Shown here piece by piece: positions 7,386 to 15,253 of a stretch of 49,214 nt of DNA. The stretch covers positions 1 to 49,214 of the forward strand of contig JABARP010000012.1 in NCBI GenBank assembly GCA_019186825.1, in the 5' to 3' direction. The position numbers and the translations under genes are program-made. The notes under the pieces were generated by a model. It ran no database searches and was not told where the DNA came from. It saw nothing but the letters and a program-made list of their open reading frames with translations. Each line of letters starts with the position of its first letter. Positions within the stretch are counted from its first letter, which is position 1. The stretch comes from Pyrinomonadaceae bacterium. Its GTDB lineage: Bacteria > Acidobacteriota > Blastocatellia > Pyrinomonadales > Pyrinomonadaceae.

Positions 7386-9323
7386 ATGAGTGAACCCGCG
7401 AACAGATCCTACGAATTTGGCGACTTTCGTCTTAGCGGCGAAGACGGGATCTTGTGGCGTGGCGGCGAAAAGGTCCCCGTCACACAAAAGGCGATAGACC
7501 TCCTCGAACTCCTCCTCTCAAGCAATGGGCGACTCGTTACCCGAGCGGAGATCATTGAGAAACTTTGGCCCGAGACCTACGTTGATGAGAACAATCTCTC
7601 CGTAACTGTCTCGATGCTCAGAAAAGCGTTGGGCGACCCGAAGTTGATCGAAACCATTCCTAGAAAGGGGTATCGATTCATAGGTGACGTACGATCCAGC
7701 TCCCACACAGAGTCCATCGACAAGGCTGATGGTCGCGAACTCGTGCGGGTCGTGATCGAACGCACGGAGATCGAGAATGACGCAGGGCCGGCCCTCGAAC
7801 GTCTCGAGGCAAGAACGAGACGACACTCGCATCTTCTTGTCGCGATGGCTGGAATGGCCCTCCTGTTTGCTGTCGCCGCGGGCTGGTGGTTCATTTCGCG
7901 AACGGATGTCGTTGGACAACGCTCGGAGAAATATCGGCAGTTGGCAGTACTACCATTCCGCGACCTGTCAGCCGACCGGTCCAACAGGGACCTTTCGATC
8001 GGCATCACAGATGCGGTCATCACGCGCCTGGCATCGATAAGAGGCCTTTCTGTACGGCCTGTAAGTTCAGTTGTGATTTTTGCTGATGAGCCGGCCTCGA
8101 TTCCTGATGCGGCGAAGATGTTGCGTGTCGATGCGATCCTTGAGGGCACGATCCAAAAGGATGGAGATCGATACCGGATCTCAGCTCAGCTTGTAAATGC
8201 CGCAGATCAGCGGGTCCTGTGGGCGGATGTTTTCGAGGAGGACAGGGCCGGGATATTTCTGGTCCAAAAGACCATTTCAGGATACGTTGCTGATGCCTTG
8301 TCGTTCCAACTAACGGCTGAAGAAAGAAAGCAGTTCGCACGTCCGATGACTGAGAATTCTGAGGCATATCGCTCATATCTTCTCGGGCGGGCTTTTCTTG
8401 CAAAACGAACCAACGACGGACTCGTGAGGGCTATAGAGTATTTTGACCGTTCTATAGAGCTTGATCCGGCATTTGGCGAGGCATATGCAGGCAGGGCGAC
8501 GACGAATATGCTACTCAGCGATTCTTCGTTTGCCGCACGGCCTCCCTCAGTCGGATATCCCCTCGCCGAAGCGGATGCGAACCGGGCGCTCGAGATCGAT
8601 CCAAACAACGTCGAGGCAACCGCCGTACTCGGCATGGTTATCATCAGCTATCGATGGAACCTTCCGGAAGGTGAAAAATTGCTCCGTCGAGCCATTGAAT
8701 TGAATCCGTCGTATAGTACCGCATATCAGTGGCTCTCATGGGCCCTGATCGCACAGGGGAGAACATCCGAAGCCGAACAGTCGATCGACCGCGCTGCCGA
8801 ACTTGACCCAACTTCGGCAATCGTTACGGCAGAACGCGGCTTTCCGGCGTATTTCAGCGGTGATCTCGATCGCGCCGAGTCCCGCTTTCGCGAGGCACTC
8901 GACCTCGATCGACATTTCCCCACCTCTCGGTTCCTTGTTTGGCGGGCATTGAATTTCGCGGGCAAAGCGGAGGCCGCAGAGGCTGAACTCAACATCATTA
9001 AGAACTTGCTACGCGAAGACGAACCGGTTTATCAGGTAGCAAAAGGCTGTACACTGTCCCGACTCGGCCATGCAAAGGAAGCGCGCGCGATCTATGACAG
9101 TCTGCGTGAACGGCATCAGAAGGGTGAGTTCATTTCACCTTCCTATACAGCGGTCCTCGCTGCAGAACTGGGTCTGGATGATGATGTATTCGCCGACATC
9201 GAGGCGATCCTAAAGGAACGCAATGACTATGCTCTCTACCTTTGGACCGCCCCTGAATTTGCGAAGTACCGGTCCGACCCGCGTTTTGCCGAGATAATTG
9301 CGAAGTCGGGCATCATAAGATAG
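7386..9323 (+). CDS. Membrane-bound wHTH regulator with TolB-like domain and TPR repeats
   Basis: The 645-aa product has an OmpR/PhoB-type winged helix at about 8-105, ending in the typical IETIPRKGYRFIGDV. One membrane segment follows near 152-172 (VAMAGMALLFAVAAGWWFI), then a TolB/FlgO-like domain (about 185-310: LAVLPFRDLSADRSNRDLSI, later VDAILEGTIQKDGDRYRI), then about eight TPR-like repeats to the C-terminus (for example AIEYFDRSIELDPAFGEAYA). This is a CadC-like one-component architecture: cytoplasmic DNA-binding domain, periplasmic sensor. There is no kinase partner. It is divergent from the CxxC and FG-GAP genes and probably controls them and itself; tandem repeats lie in the shared upstream region. 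The signal sensed is unknown. Confidence 0.9.
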   Translation: MSEPANRSYEFGDFRLSGEDGILWRGGEKVPVTQKAIDLLELLLSSNGRLVTRAEIIEKLWPETYVDENNLSVTVSMLRKALGDPKLIETIPRKGYRFIGDVRSSSHTESIDKADGRELVRVVIERTEIENDAGPALERLEARTRRHSHLLVAMAGMALLFAVAAGWWFISRTDVVGQRSEKYRQLAVLPFRDLSADRSNRDLSIGITDAVITRLASIRGLSVRPVSSVVIFADEPASIPDAAKMLRVDAILEGTIQKDGDRYRISAQLVNAADQRVLWADVFEEDRAGIFLVQKTISGYVADALSFQLTAEERKQFARPMTENSEAYRSYLLGRAFLAKRTNDGLVRAIEYFDRSIELDPAFGEAYAGRATTNMLLSDSSFAARPPSVGYPLAEADANRALEIDPNNVEATAVLGMVIISYRWNLPEGEKLLRRAIELNPSYSTAYQWLSWALIAQGRTSEAEQSIDRAAELDPTSAIVTAERGFPAYFSGDLDRAESRFREALDLDRHFPTSRFLVWRALNFAGKAEAAEAELNIIKNLLREDEPVYQVAKGCTLSRLGHAKEARAIYDSLRERHQKGEFISPSYTAVLAAELGLDDDVFADIEAILKERNDYALYLWTAPEFAKYRSDPRFAEIIAKSGIIR

Positions 9324-9406
9324 TTCTCGCAGAGACATAAGGCCGTTGCGCCAGGGAAACTGAGAAGTTGTTCCATTTCGCTCAAAGTTTGTGTAGAATT
9401 TGTTGA

Positions 9407-10042
9407 ATGTTCGCAAATGAGCTCGTACGTGTGAATCCGGATGCGCTGAATTCGACCATCGAGTTTTTGACGGCGATGGTCACGCCGACATTGCTTATTT
9501 CGGCGACGGGTTCGCTCGTGCTTTCGACATCAACGCGCCTCGGACGCGTCGTTGACCGCGTTCGTGAACTCGAAAAACGCTTAAGCGATCTGATGCTCAC
9601 GGAAGACAGAGCGAGCGTTGTGTTGTACGAACTCCGGATCGACACCGTCGTAAACCTGCTCGACAAGGTGACAAGCCGCGCAAGGCTGCTTCAGCGAGCA
9701 ATGACAACGTTCTATTACGGGCTCGGCTTTTTCGTGTTGACAAGTGTTACGATCGCCGTTGCAGCGTTCTTCAACACATACCGTTGGGTTCCGATTCCGG
9801 TTGGCATCGTAGGGATCATCTTCCTCTTTTGGGGCAGCATTTTGATGCTCGCTGAAACACGCTACGCAACGGCGACCGTCAATGCAGAGATGGATTTCAC
9901 CTGGGCACTTGCGAATTACGTTGCGCCAAAGGACATTATCAACAAGTATATTTACAACGCTCATGGAAAACGCAGACTCCGGCGTAAGGTCGCAGAAACT
10001 CTCGAAAAGGAACACACTCGAGAGCCAAATCGAGGCACTTGA
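9407..10042 (+). CDS. DUF2721 family membrane protein
   Basis: The 211-aa protein carries the DUF2721 signature: TAMVTPTLLISATGSLVLST followed by TRLGRVVDRVREL. Then come a helical linker, two further membrane segments around 100-150 (YYGLGFFVLTSVTIAVAAFF and VGIVGIIFLFWGSILMLAE) and a cytoplasmic tail with the conserved xAETRxA element. Family function is unknown. The next gene, a radical SAM protein, appears to start inside the last 80 bp of this one in another frame, so expression may be coupled. Confidence 0.88.
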   Translation: MFANELVRVNPDALNSTIEFLTAMVTPTLLISATGSLVLSTSTRLGRVVDRVRELEKRLSDLMLTEDRASVVLYELRIDTVVNLLDKVTSRARLLQRAMTTFYYGLGFFVLTSVTIAVAAFFNTYRWVPIPVGIVGIIFLFWGSILMLAETRYATATVNAEMDFTWALANYVAPKDIINKYIYNAHGKRRLRRKVAETLEKEHTREPNRGT

Positions 10043-11006
10043 GCGACTGCTCGCCTATTGCACGGTCTGTCCGAAGGATTGCGGCAACAACCGCCTCAAT
10101 GACGAGATCGCAGCGTGTTATTCGGGACGTTTACCGATCGTATCGAGTTACACAGCTCATTTTGGCGAGGAGCCGTGCTTGAGCGGCACCCACGGAGCTG
10201 GAAACATCTTCTTTGGCAACTGCAATCTCCGCTGCGTTTATTGTCAAAATTACCAGATCTCTCAGACCTGGAAAGAACAGCGAAGAAATGAGGTTTCGAT
10301 CGAGCGGCTGGCCGGGATGATGCTCGAACTCCAGGAACGAGGCTGCCACAATATCGGTTTTGTCTCGCCGACACATTTTGCCCCACAGATGGCTCGTGCC
10401 ATCCTGCTCGCGACCGAGCAAGGTCTGGATATTCCCATCGTTTACAACACGAACGCGTACGACTCGGTCGAGGTTTTGCAGCTGCTCGAGGGCCTCGTGG
10501 ACGTATATCTGCCGGATCTGAAGTATGCCGACGCGGAGGCGGGCTTTAAGTTCTCAAAGGTGCGCGATTACTCGCATTTTGCACGCCTTGCGATCAAAGA
10601 GATGCACCGCCAAATGGGCAGCGAGCTAGTATTTGACAACGCGGACCTTCTGCAGCGTGGCCTGCTGATCCGGCTGCTCGTTCTGCCGAACGACATTGCT
10701 AACCTCGAAAGTAATCTTCGCTGGATCCGCGATGAACTTGGCCCTAAGACGGCGATCTCTTTGATGGCGCAGTATTACGCGACCAATAAGGCCGCGACCG
10801 ACGACCGCTACATACTTCTCTCGCGCCGCATCTCAGAACGCGAGTGGTTCGAGGCCGTTTCCTTGCTTGACGAACTCGGCATGGAAGAAGGCTTTATGCA
10901 GGAATACGAATCTGCCTCGCACTACTACCGGCCGGATTTCACCGACAAAGAGCGGCCATTCAAGGACATTCGAGATTTCGCAAAGGCGAAAGATAACCGG
11001 ATATGA
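9963..11006 (+). CDS. Radical SAM protein, PflA/PflX-like
   Basis: An AdoMet radical enzyme of the PflA/PflX group (COG1313-like). The [4Fe-4S] motif is the standard C-x3-C-x2-C in GNCNLRCVYCQNYQ at about residue 85-95. An N-terminal Cys cluster (CTVCPKDCGNNRL, then C) precedes it, as in PflX proteins. The barrel continues with NIGFVSPTHFAPQ, VYNTNAYDSVEVL and a PDLKYAD segment. The ATG at 9963 gives 347 aa and overlaps DUF2721 by 80 bp; it has no clear Shine-Dalgarno, and a TTG near 10038 preceded by GAGG is an alternative that would remove most of the overlap. No pyruvate formate-lyase or other glycyl radical enzyme is in the window, so the target is unknown. Confidence 0.87.
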   Translation: MENADSGVRSQKLSKRNTLESQIEALERLLAYCTVCPKDCGNNRLNDEIAACYSGRLPIVSSYTAHFGEEPCLSGTHGAGNIFFGNCNLRCVYCQNYQISQTWKEQRRNEVSIERLAGMMLELQERGCHNIGFVSPTHFAPQMARAILLATEQGLDIPIVYNTNAYDSVEVLQLLEGLVDVYLPDLKYADAEAGFKFSKVRDYSHFARLAIKEMHRQMGSELVFDNADLLQRGLLIRLLVLPNDIANLESNLRWIRDELGPKTAISLMAQYYATNKAATDDRYILLSRRISEREWFEAVSLLDELGMEEGFMQEYESASHYYRPDFTDKERPFKDIRDFAKAKDNRI

Positions 11007-11107
11007 GGATCGCTTACATTATTCTCACCATCGAGCTATCTTCTCTAGGTTGATGGCGTTTTTTCTCTAGCTTACGCAGGAGCTTTGTTACCTGCAGTTT
11101 TTGATAA

Positions 11108-11509
11108 ATGAGAACGAAAATACTCAACGGCCTTGTGATCCTCACTTCGCTCCTCGGCTATCTCGAATGGGGTGCGGACATGCGCGCGTTCCTGTTCCAG
11201 GCCGAATGGGAGGTGCTGCGTAGACTCTCGAGCGATCCGCTCTCGGTCATACATCCATTCACGCTTATTCCACTGCTCGGCCAAGTGCTGCTATTGATAA
11301 CTCTCTTCCAGAGACGGCCCGGCACCGTGCTGACACTGGTTGGGATCGCGTGTCTCATGCTTCTGCTCGGGCTGGTATGTTTTATTGGCTTGATCTCATT
11401 GAATGTTAAGATATTCGCCTCGACGATACCGTTCTTAGCGGTGGCCGTCGTTGCCCTTTTCAGCTTGTGGCGATCCCGAAAATCAAGAATGGATCACTCT
11501 AACAAATAA
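11108..11509 (+). CDS. Four-helix membrane protein, function unknown
   Basis: This 133-aa protein has an N-terminal hydrophobic helix (ILNGLVILTSLLGYLEW), a short soluble stretch (about 28-48) and three further membrane segments from about residue 52 to 125, ending in a basic tail. I do not recognise a named family. The peroxiredoxin gene starts 5 bp downstream, so the two are very likely co-transcribed. A link to oxidative stress is only suggested by that context. Confidence 0.75.
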   Translation: MRTKILNGLVILTSLLGYLEWGADMRAFLFQAEWEVLRRLSSDPLSVIHPFTLIPLLGQVLLLITLFQRRPGTVLTLVGIACLMLLLGLVCFIGLISLNVKIFASTIPFLAVAVVALFSLWRSRKSRMDHSNK

Positions 11510-11514
11510 CCAAA

Positions 11515-11964
11515 ATGAACATAGGCGAGACTGCACCTGACTTCACGCTAAAGGATGGCGACAACAACGATTGGACGCTCAGCGAACAACGTGGCCGAAC
11601 CGTCGTGCTTCTATTTTATCCCGGCGACAATACGCCTGTTTGCACGCGTCAGCTTTGCTCCGTCCGTGATCATTGGGGCGAATATCAGCTAACGGGAGCC
11701 GAGGTAGTCGGTATTTCAACTGACTCTGTTGCCTCACACAAGGGGTTCGCAGCGGAGCACGACCTACCGCTCAGGCTCTTGTCGGATCCAGGCCGCATGG
11801 TTTCTGAGATGTACGGAATGAGGTCGTGGCTGCCGGGCCGCTCGGCTCGCGGAGTTGTCGTCATCGACAAAGAGGGAAAGATCTCGTACCGAAAGGTGGA
11901 AGCGTTGAGCCTTTTTCGGCCCGCGGATGCTGACGTTCTCGAAGCGATCCGCAATGCAGGATAA
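11515..11964 (+). CDS. Peroxiredoxin, BCP/PrxQ type
   Basis: The 149-aa protein is a full-length thioredoxin-fold peroxiredoxin. The peroxidatic Cys43 sits in FYPGDNTPVCTRQLCSVRD and a second Cys48 lies five residues later, the arrangement of atypical 2-Cys BCP/PrxQ enzymes. GADFTL-like (PDFTLKDGD) and VVGISTDSVASH elements are also present. It should reduce H2O2 and organic hydroperoxides with thioredoxin as electron donor, in the cytoplasm. It lies between two membrane-protein genes with gaps of 5 and 6 bp, implying one operon. Confidence 0.92.
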   Translation: MNIGETAPDFTLKDGDNNDWTLSEQRGRTVVLLFYPGDNTPVCTRQLCSVRDHWGEYQLTGAEVVGISTDSVASHKGFAAEHDLPLRLLSDPGRMVSEMYGMRSWLPGRSARGVVVIDKEGKISYRKVEALSLFRPADADVLEAIRNAG

Positions 11965-11970
11965 AATAAT

Positions 11971-12606
11971 ATGAAACGTGGATTTGCCGGTGTGATCGCG
12001 ATCGTTGGTTGGCTTGCCATCGCACTCGAATTCTATCTGACGCTCGCGCAGCCTCGGGTCGAAGGTGTCGATGCAGGCGAGCGCGTCATTCGGTTCTTCA
12101 GCTATTTCACGATCCTTACGAATATCGTTGTTGCGATCACAACTTCCGCGATCGCCTTCTACCCGACGAGTCGCCTGGGCAAATTCTTTTCGCGACCGGG
12201 AGTTCAAACCGCAGTTGCTGTCTATATCACGATCGTTGGCGTTGTCTACAGTCTTTTGCTGCGTGAGAATTTGACGGGGCTTTGGGCGGTGGGAAATCAT
12301 GCGGTTCACGATGTCATCCCTGCGGCGTATGTTTTGTTTTGGTTCATTTGCACGCCGAAGAGCGGCCTGAAGTGGCCCGATGCTTTCAGATGGCTGTCGT
12401 ACCCGCTTGTTTACGTTGCATATTCGTTGATTCACGGTGCCTTTACGGGGTGGTATCCGTATTGGTTCGTCGACATCTCGAAGCTCGGCTACGGCGTCGG
12501 GCTTCGCAATGCCGCCGGCGTCTTCGCGGGTTTTGTTGTAGTAGGGCTGATCTTCATTCTTGTCGGCAGGCTTTTCTCGCGAACTGCAAAGGCGCTCTCA
12601 AATTGA
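11971..12606 (+). CDS. Pr6Pr family membrane protein
   Basis: The 211-aa protein has about six membrane helices and the signature of the Pr6Pr (FAR-17a/AIG1-like) family: an FFSYFTILTNIVVA segment, a central NHAVHDVIPAAYVLFWF motif with conserved His and Asp, and YPLVYVAYSLIHG then GWYPYWFVD. Eukaryotic relatives AIG1/ADTRP hydrolyse fatty acid esters of hydroxy fatty acids using a Thr and a His in the membrane. Bacterial members have no established role. It begins 6 bp after the peroxiredoxin gene. Confidence 0.85.
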   Translation: MKRGFAGVIAIVGWLAIALEFYLTLAQPRVEGVDAGERVIRFFSYFTILTNIVVAITTSAIAFYPTSRLGKFFSRPGVQTAVAVYITIVGVVYSLLLRENLTGLWAVGNHAVHDVIPAAYVLFWFICTPKSGLKWPDAFRWLSYPLVYVAYSLIHGAFTGWYPYWFVDISKLGYGVGLRNAAGVFAGFVVVGLIFILVGRLFSRTAKALSN

Positions 12607-12636
12607 TATAACTAAAGTCATCGGAGATTTTTCCCT

Positions 12637-12933
12637 ATGGCTATCTTTGGAAACGATAAATTCAAGTGCACCAGGTGCGACCAGAAAGGCGAACCGCTAG
12701 GTTACGCCCCATTTCCGAATGAGGACGGCGAACGTGTCGCCAAAGAGATCTGCAAAGATTGTTGGCAGGCGTGGCAAAAGAAGCAGATGCAGCTCATCAA
12801 TCATTTCGGGCTGGACGTCTCGAATCCGGATTCGCACCAGTTCCTTTTCGACAATATGAAGATCTTCTTCTTTAACGAAGGTGTGGAACTTACTCAGATC
12901 GATACCTCGCAAGAAGGCAAGGTTTCCTGGTAG
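12637..12933 (+). CDS. Fe(2+)-trafficking protein (YggX-like) with added Cys pairs
   Basis: This 98-aa protein aligns with the YggX/Fe(II)-trafficking family over its core: EICKDCWQAWQKKQMQLINHF resembles the E. coli pattern of two Trp, a Gln and LIN. Unlike E. coli YggX it carries two CxxC pairs (CTRCDQKGE near 11-14 and CKDC near 38-41), which probably bind zinc or iron. Length is normal. YggX protects Fe-S clusters and limits labile iron in the cytoplasm, but its exact mechanism is debated. A role alongside the nearby peroxiredoxin is plausible. Confidence 0.85.
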   Translation: MAIFGNDKFKCTRCDQKGEPLGYAPFPNEDGERVAKEICKDCWQAWQKKQMQLINHFGLDVSNPDSHQFLFDNMKIFFFNEGVELTQIDTSQEGKVSW

Positions 12934-13032
12934 TTTTTGTCGAATAAAGTCGTGCCTCCCGCATCTGTTTCGCTCGCTCCTGACGAAATAATGTCTTGAG
13001 CAAGCGCTTTGCATTCCGCTTGCCGAACGAAT

Positions 13033-13704
13033 ATGTCTGCACGCGTTGAAGAGAAACATCGGGCACCGATCCGCTGGATGCATTGGATCAACTTTCCGCT
13101 CCTCGCGATGATGGTGTGGAGCGGACTGCTGATCTATTGGGCAAATCCCGTCTATTCGCTGCGGCTTTTCGGCCGCGAGATCTTCTATTTTTTTCCGCAA
13201 GGGTTTTACAGCTTTCTAGGGATTCCCTACCGCCTCGCCGAAGGAATGCAGCTTCATTTCTTCTTTATGTGGCTCTTTGGCCTGAATGGCATGGCGTATG
13301 TCGCATACCTTGCGATCTCGGGTGAATATCGCAGCCTTCTGCCTACATTCGGATCGTTCAAGCGAGCCTTTCGCGTTGCTCTCTATGAACTTCACATCTC
13401 AAAGCAAAAACCGCCGCAGGGAAAATATAACGACGCCCAGCGAATAGTTTATACGCTCGTGATCCTAATGGGTGCGGGCTCGATCGTGACGGGCATTGCG
13501 ATATACAAACCGCTTCAGGCATCCCTTTTCACCTCTTTGCTCGGCGGGTACGAATGGGCTCGTTGGGGACATTTTTGGCTGATGATCCTGTTTGCGGCAT
13601 TTTTTGTCGTGCACGTCGTCCAAGTTGTGTTAGCAGGCTGGCGCAACTTTCAATCGATGATCACGGGCGTCGAGATCATCAAAAGCGAGGGCAGCGGAGA
13701 ATGA
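13033..13704 (+). CDS. Membrane cytochrome b subunit for the adjacent molybdoenzyme
   Basis: From the ATG at 13033 the product has 223 aa with four membrane helices and histidines placed as di-heme ligands: RWMHWINF in helix 1, MQLHFFFMWLF in helix 2, and GHFWLMILFAAFFVVHVVQV in the last helix. This is the cytochrome b561/thiosulfate-reductase type cytochrome b fold. The molybdopterin oxidoreductase gene overlaps its stop (ATGA), so the two are translated together. It probably passes electrons from the quinol pool to the exported molybdoenzyme. An ATG at 13009 would add eight residues; no clear ribosome binding site decides between them. Confidence 0.88.
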   Translation: MSARVEEKHRAPIRWMHWINFPLLAMMVWSGLLIYWANPVYSLRLFGREIFYFFPQGFYSFLGIPYRLAEGMQLHFFFMWLFGLNGMAYVAYLAISGEYRSLLPTFGSFKRAFRVALYELHISKQKPPQGKYNDAQRIVYTLVILMGAGSIVTGIAIYKPLQASLFTSLLGGYEWARWGHFWLMILFAAFFVVHVVQVVLAGWRNFQSMITGVEIIKSEGSGE

Positions 13705-14537
13705 CTGTGGAACACGATCAAGACACAAAGTGGCCTGGTGGACATGAAAATTCTGCAAATGTGCTGAATGAGCGACGTTCGCTCTCCGACGAAATGTCCG
13801 ATACGGAGGCCCGTAAAGTTCTCTTTGCGCGGTCGCGACGCGGATTTCTGCTTGGAGGTGTGACGGCTCTTGCAGGCATCCTCGGCTGGCGGTGGATGCC
13901 AGATGAGACAAAGGTTGGCTTCCTTCAAAAGGTCTTTAGGTTCAATGAGAAGGTAACGTCCGCATTCTATCGGCCAGCCCACCTTGCCCCGGAATTCCCC
14001 GCCGAGAAGATCACCCGGCCCGCTCGTGTCAATGGGATGCTCGGCATCGAGAATGAGGTCGACCTCGCATCCTGGCGCCTGAATGTCGGCGGCATTCCTC
14101 AACGCACGGGTGATCTCGTCCTGACGATGGATGACATTCGTCGCCTGCCAAGGTCGGAATGCATCACAGAGTTCAAGTGCATCGAGGGCTGGTCAACGAT
14201 CGTTCAATGGACAGGACCGAAATTCTCCGATTTCGTGGCCGCTTTTACACCATGGAGATCGCCTGAAGAGATGCCGCCCTATGTTTCGCTCGCAACACCC
14301 GACGGCGGATATTTTGTCGGTTGGGATACTGCCTCTATAATGCACCCGCAGACATTACTTGTTTACGAAATGAACGGCGAAGTGCTAACTTCGAAACACG
14401 GAGCTCCTCTTCGGCTGGCTTCTCCGACGAAATACGGCATCAAACAGTTGAAGCGTATCGGCCGAATAGACTTTACCAACGAGCGACCGCAGGATTATTG
14501 GGCGAACGAAGGTTATGACTGGTACTCGGGCCTCTGA
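13701..14537 (+). CDS. Tat-exported molybdopterin oxidoreductase (sulfite oxidase/MsrP fold)
   Basis: The ATG at 13701 overlaps the stop of the cytochrome b gene by 4 bp and gives 278 aa. An unusually long N-region precedes a twin-arginine signal, RSRRGFLLGGVTALAG (about 45-60). The mature part is a sulfite-oxidase-type molybdopterin domain. CITEFKCIEGW contains the Cys expected to ligate molybdenum, and KHGAPLRLASPTKYGIKQLK is the conserved C-terminal block. No cytochrome c or dimerisation domain is attached, as in MsrP (YedY). MsrP repairs methionine sulfoxide in envelope proteins with the heme protein MsrQ; here the partner is a different cytochrome b, so the substrate may differ. Confidence 0.88.
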   Translation: MTVEHDQDTKWPGGHENSANVLNERRSLSDEMSDTEARKVLFARSRRGFLLGGVTALAGILGWRWMPDETKVGFLQKVFRFNEKVTSAFYRPAHLAPEFPAEKITRPARVNGMLGIENEVDLASWRLNVGGIPQRTGDLVLTMDDIRRLPRSECITEFKCIEGWSTIVQWTGPKFSDFVAAFTPWRSPEEMPPYVSLATPDGGYFVGWDTASIMHPQTLLVYEMNGEVLTSKHGAPLRLASPTKYGIKQLKRIGRIDFTNERPQDYWANEGYDWYSGL

Positions 14538-15204
14538 GGTCATCTTCATCAACGAGTCGTTTTACGCGGACTCGATCTCCCCTGCCAAGATGGACATCCT
14601 GCTCTCTCGCGCCTGGAGGCATTTCGGAAACCACTTCTACCGCTACAACCTGAGCCTTTATGATATTTATGACGACGATATTCGGCGCGTACTGCCGCTG
14701 AGAGTACGCCTAGAGGACTTTTCCTTCTCAAAAAGCCAGCGCAGAACGCTGCGCAGGAATTCCGACCTTCGCTGCGAGATACGCCCGATACAGATCACAG
14801 ACGAATCCAACGATCTATTCGATCGGCACCGGGTACGATTTAAACATTCTGTCCCGGATTCGATATACTGCTTTCTCTCGTCGGAACCCGCAACCGAACC
14901 GACACCCGCAAGCGAACTCGCGGTTTACGACGAAAACCGCCTCGTTGCCATCAGCTACTTTGACGAGGGCGTTACAGCAACATCCGGCATTTATGCCGCA
15001 TTTGACCCTGAGATGCCCGACCGCCGTCTCGGCATCTTTACGATGCTAAAGGAGATCGAGTATTCGATCGAGACCGGCCGCAGCTTTTACTATCCCGGCT
15101 TTGCCTACGAGGGCGAATCGTTCTACGACTATAAGAAACGCTTCCGTGCACTGGAGGTCTTTGATTGGCGCGACCGGTGGCTTCCCTACGTAAAAGGCAC
15201 CTGA
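14515..15204 (+). CDS. Arginyltransferase-like (ATE/Bpt C-terminal) protein
   Basis: The 229-aa product matches the C-terminal, GNAT-like half of arginyl/leucyl-tRNA-protein transferases: FDRHRVRFKHS, then AISYFDEGVTATSGIYAAFDP, then RRLGIFTMLKEIEYSIETGRSFYYPGFA split by a conserved Gly-Tyr stretch, and FYDYKKRFRALEVFDW. The N-terminal Cys-rich half of classical Ate1/Bpt is missing. The gene overlaps the molybdoenzyme by 23 bp. The full N-degron transferase activity is therefore uncertain; aminoacyl transfer to some acceptor is the family-based expectation. It acts in the cytoplasm. Confidence 0.8.
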   Translation: MTGTRASEVIFINESFYADSISPAKMDILLSRAWRHFGNHFYRYNLSLYDIYDDDIRRVLPLRVRLEDFSFSKSQRRTLRRNSDLRCEIRPIQITDESNDLFDRHRVRFKHSVPDSIYCFLSSEPATEPTPASELAVYDENRLVAISYFDEGVTATSGIYAAFDPEMPDRRLGIFTMLKEIEYSIETGRSFYYPGFAYEGESFYDYKKRFRALEVFDWRDRWLPYVKGT

Positions 15205-15253
15205 ACGCGGGACTGACCTGACGGCACACCGAATTGCCGTGAACTCCACATTT

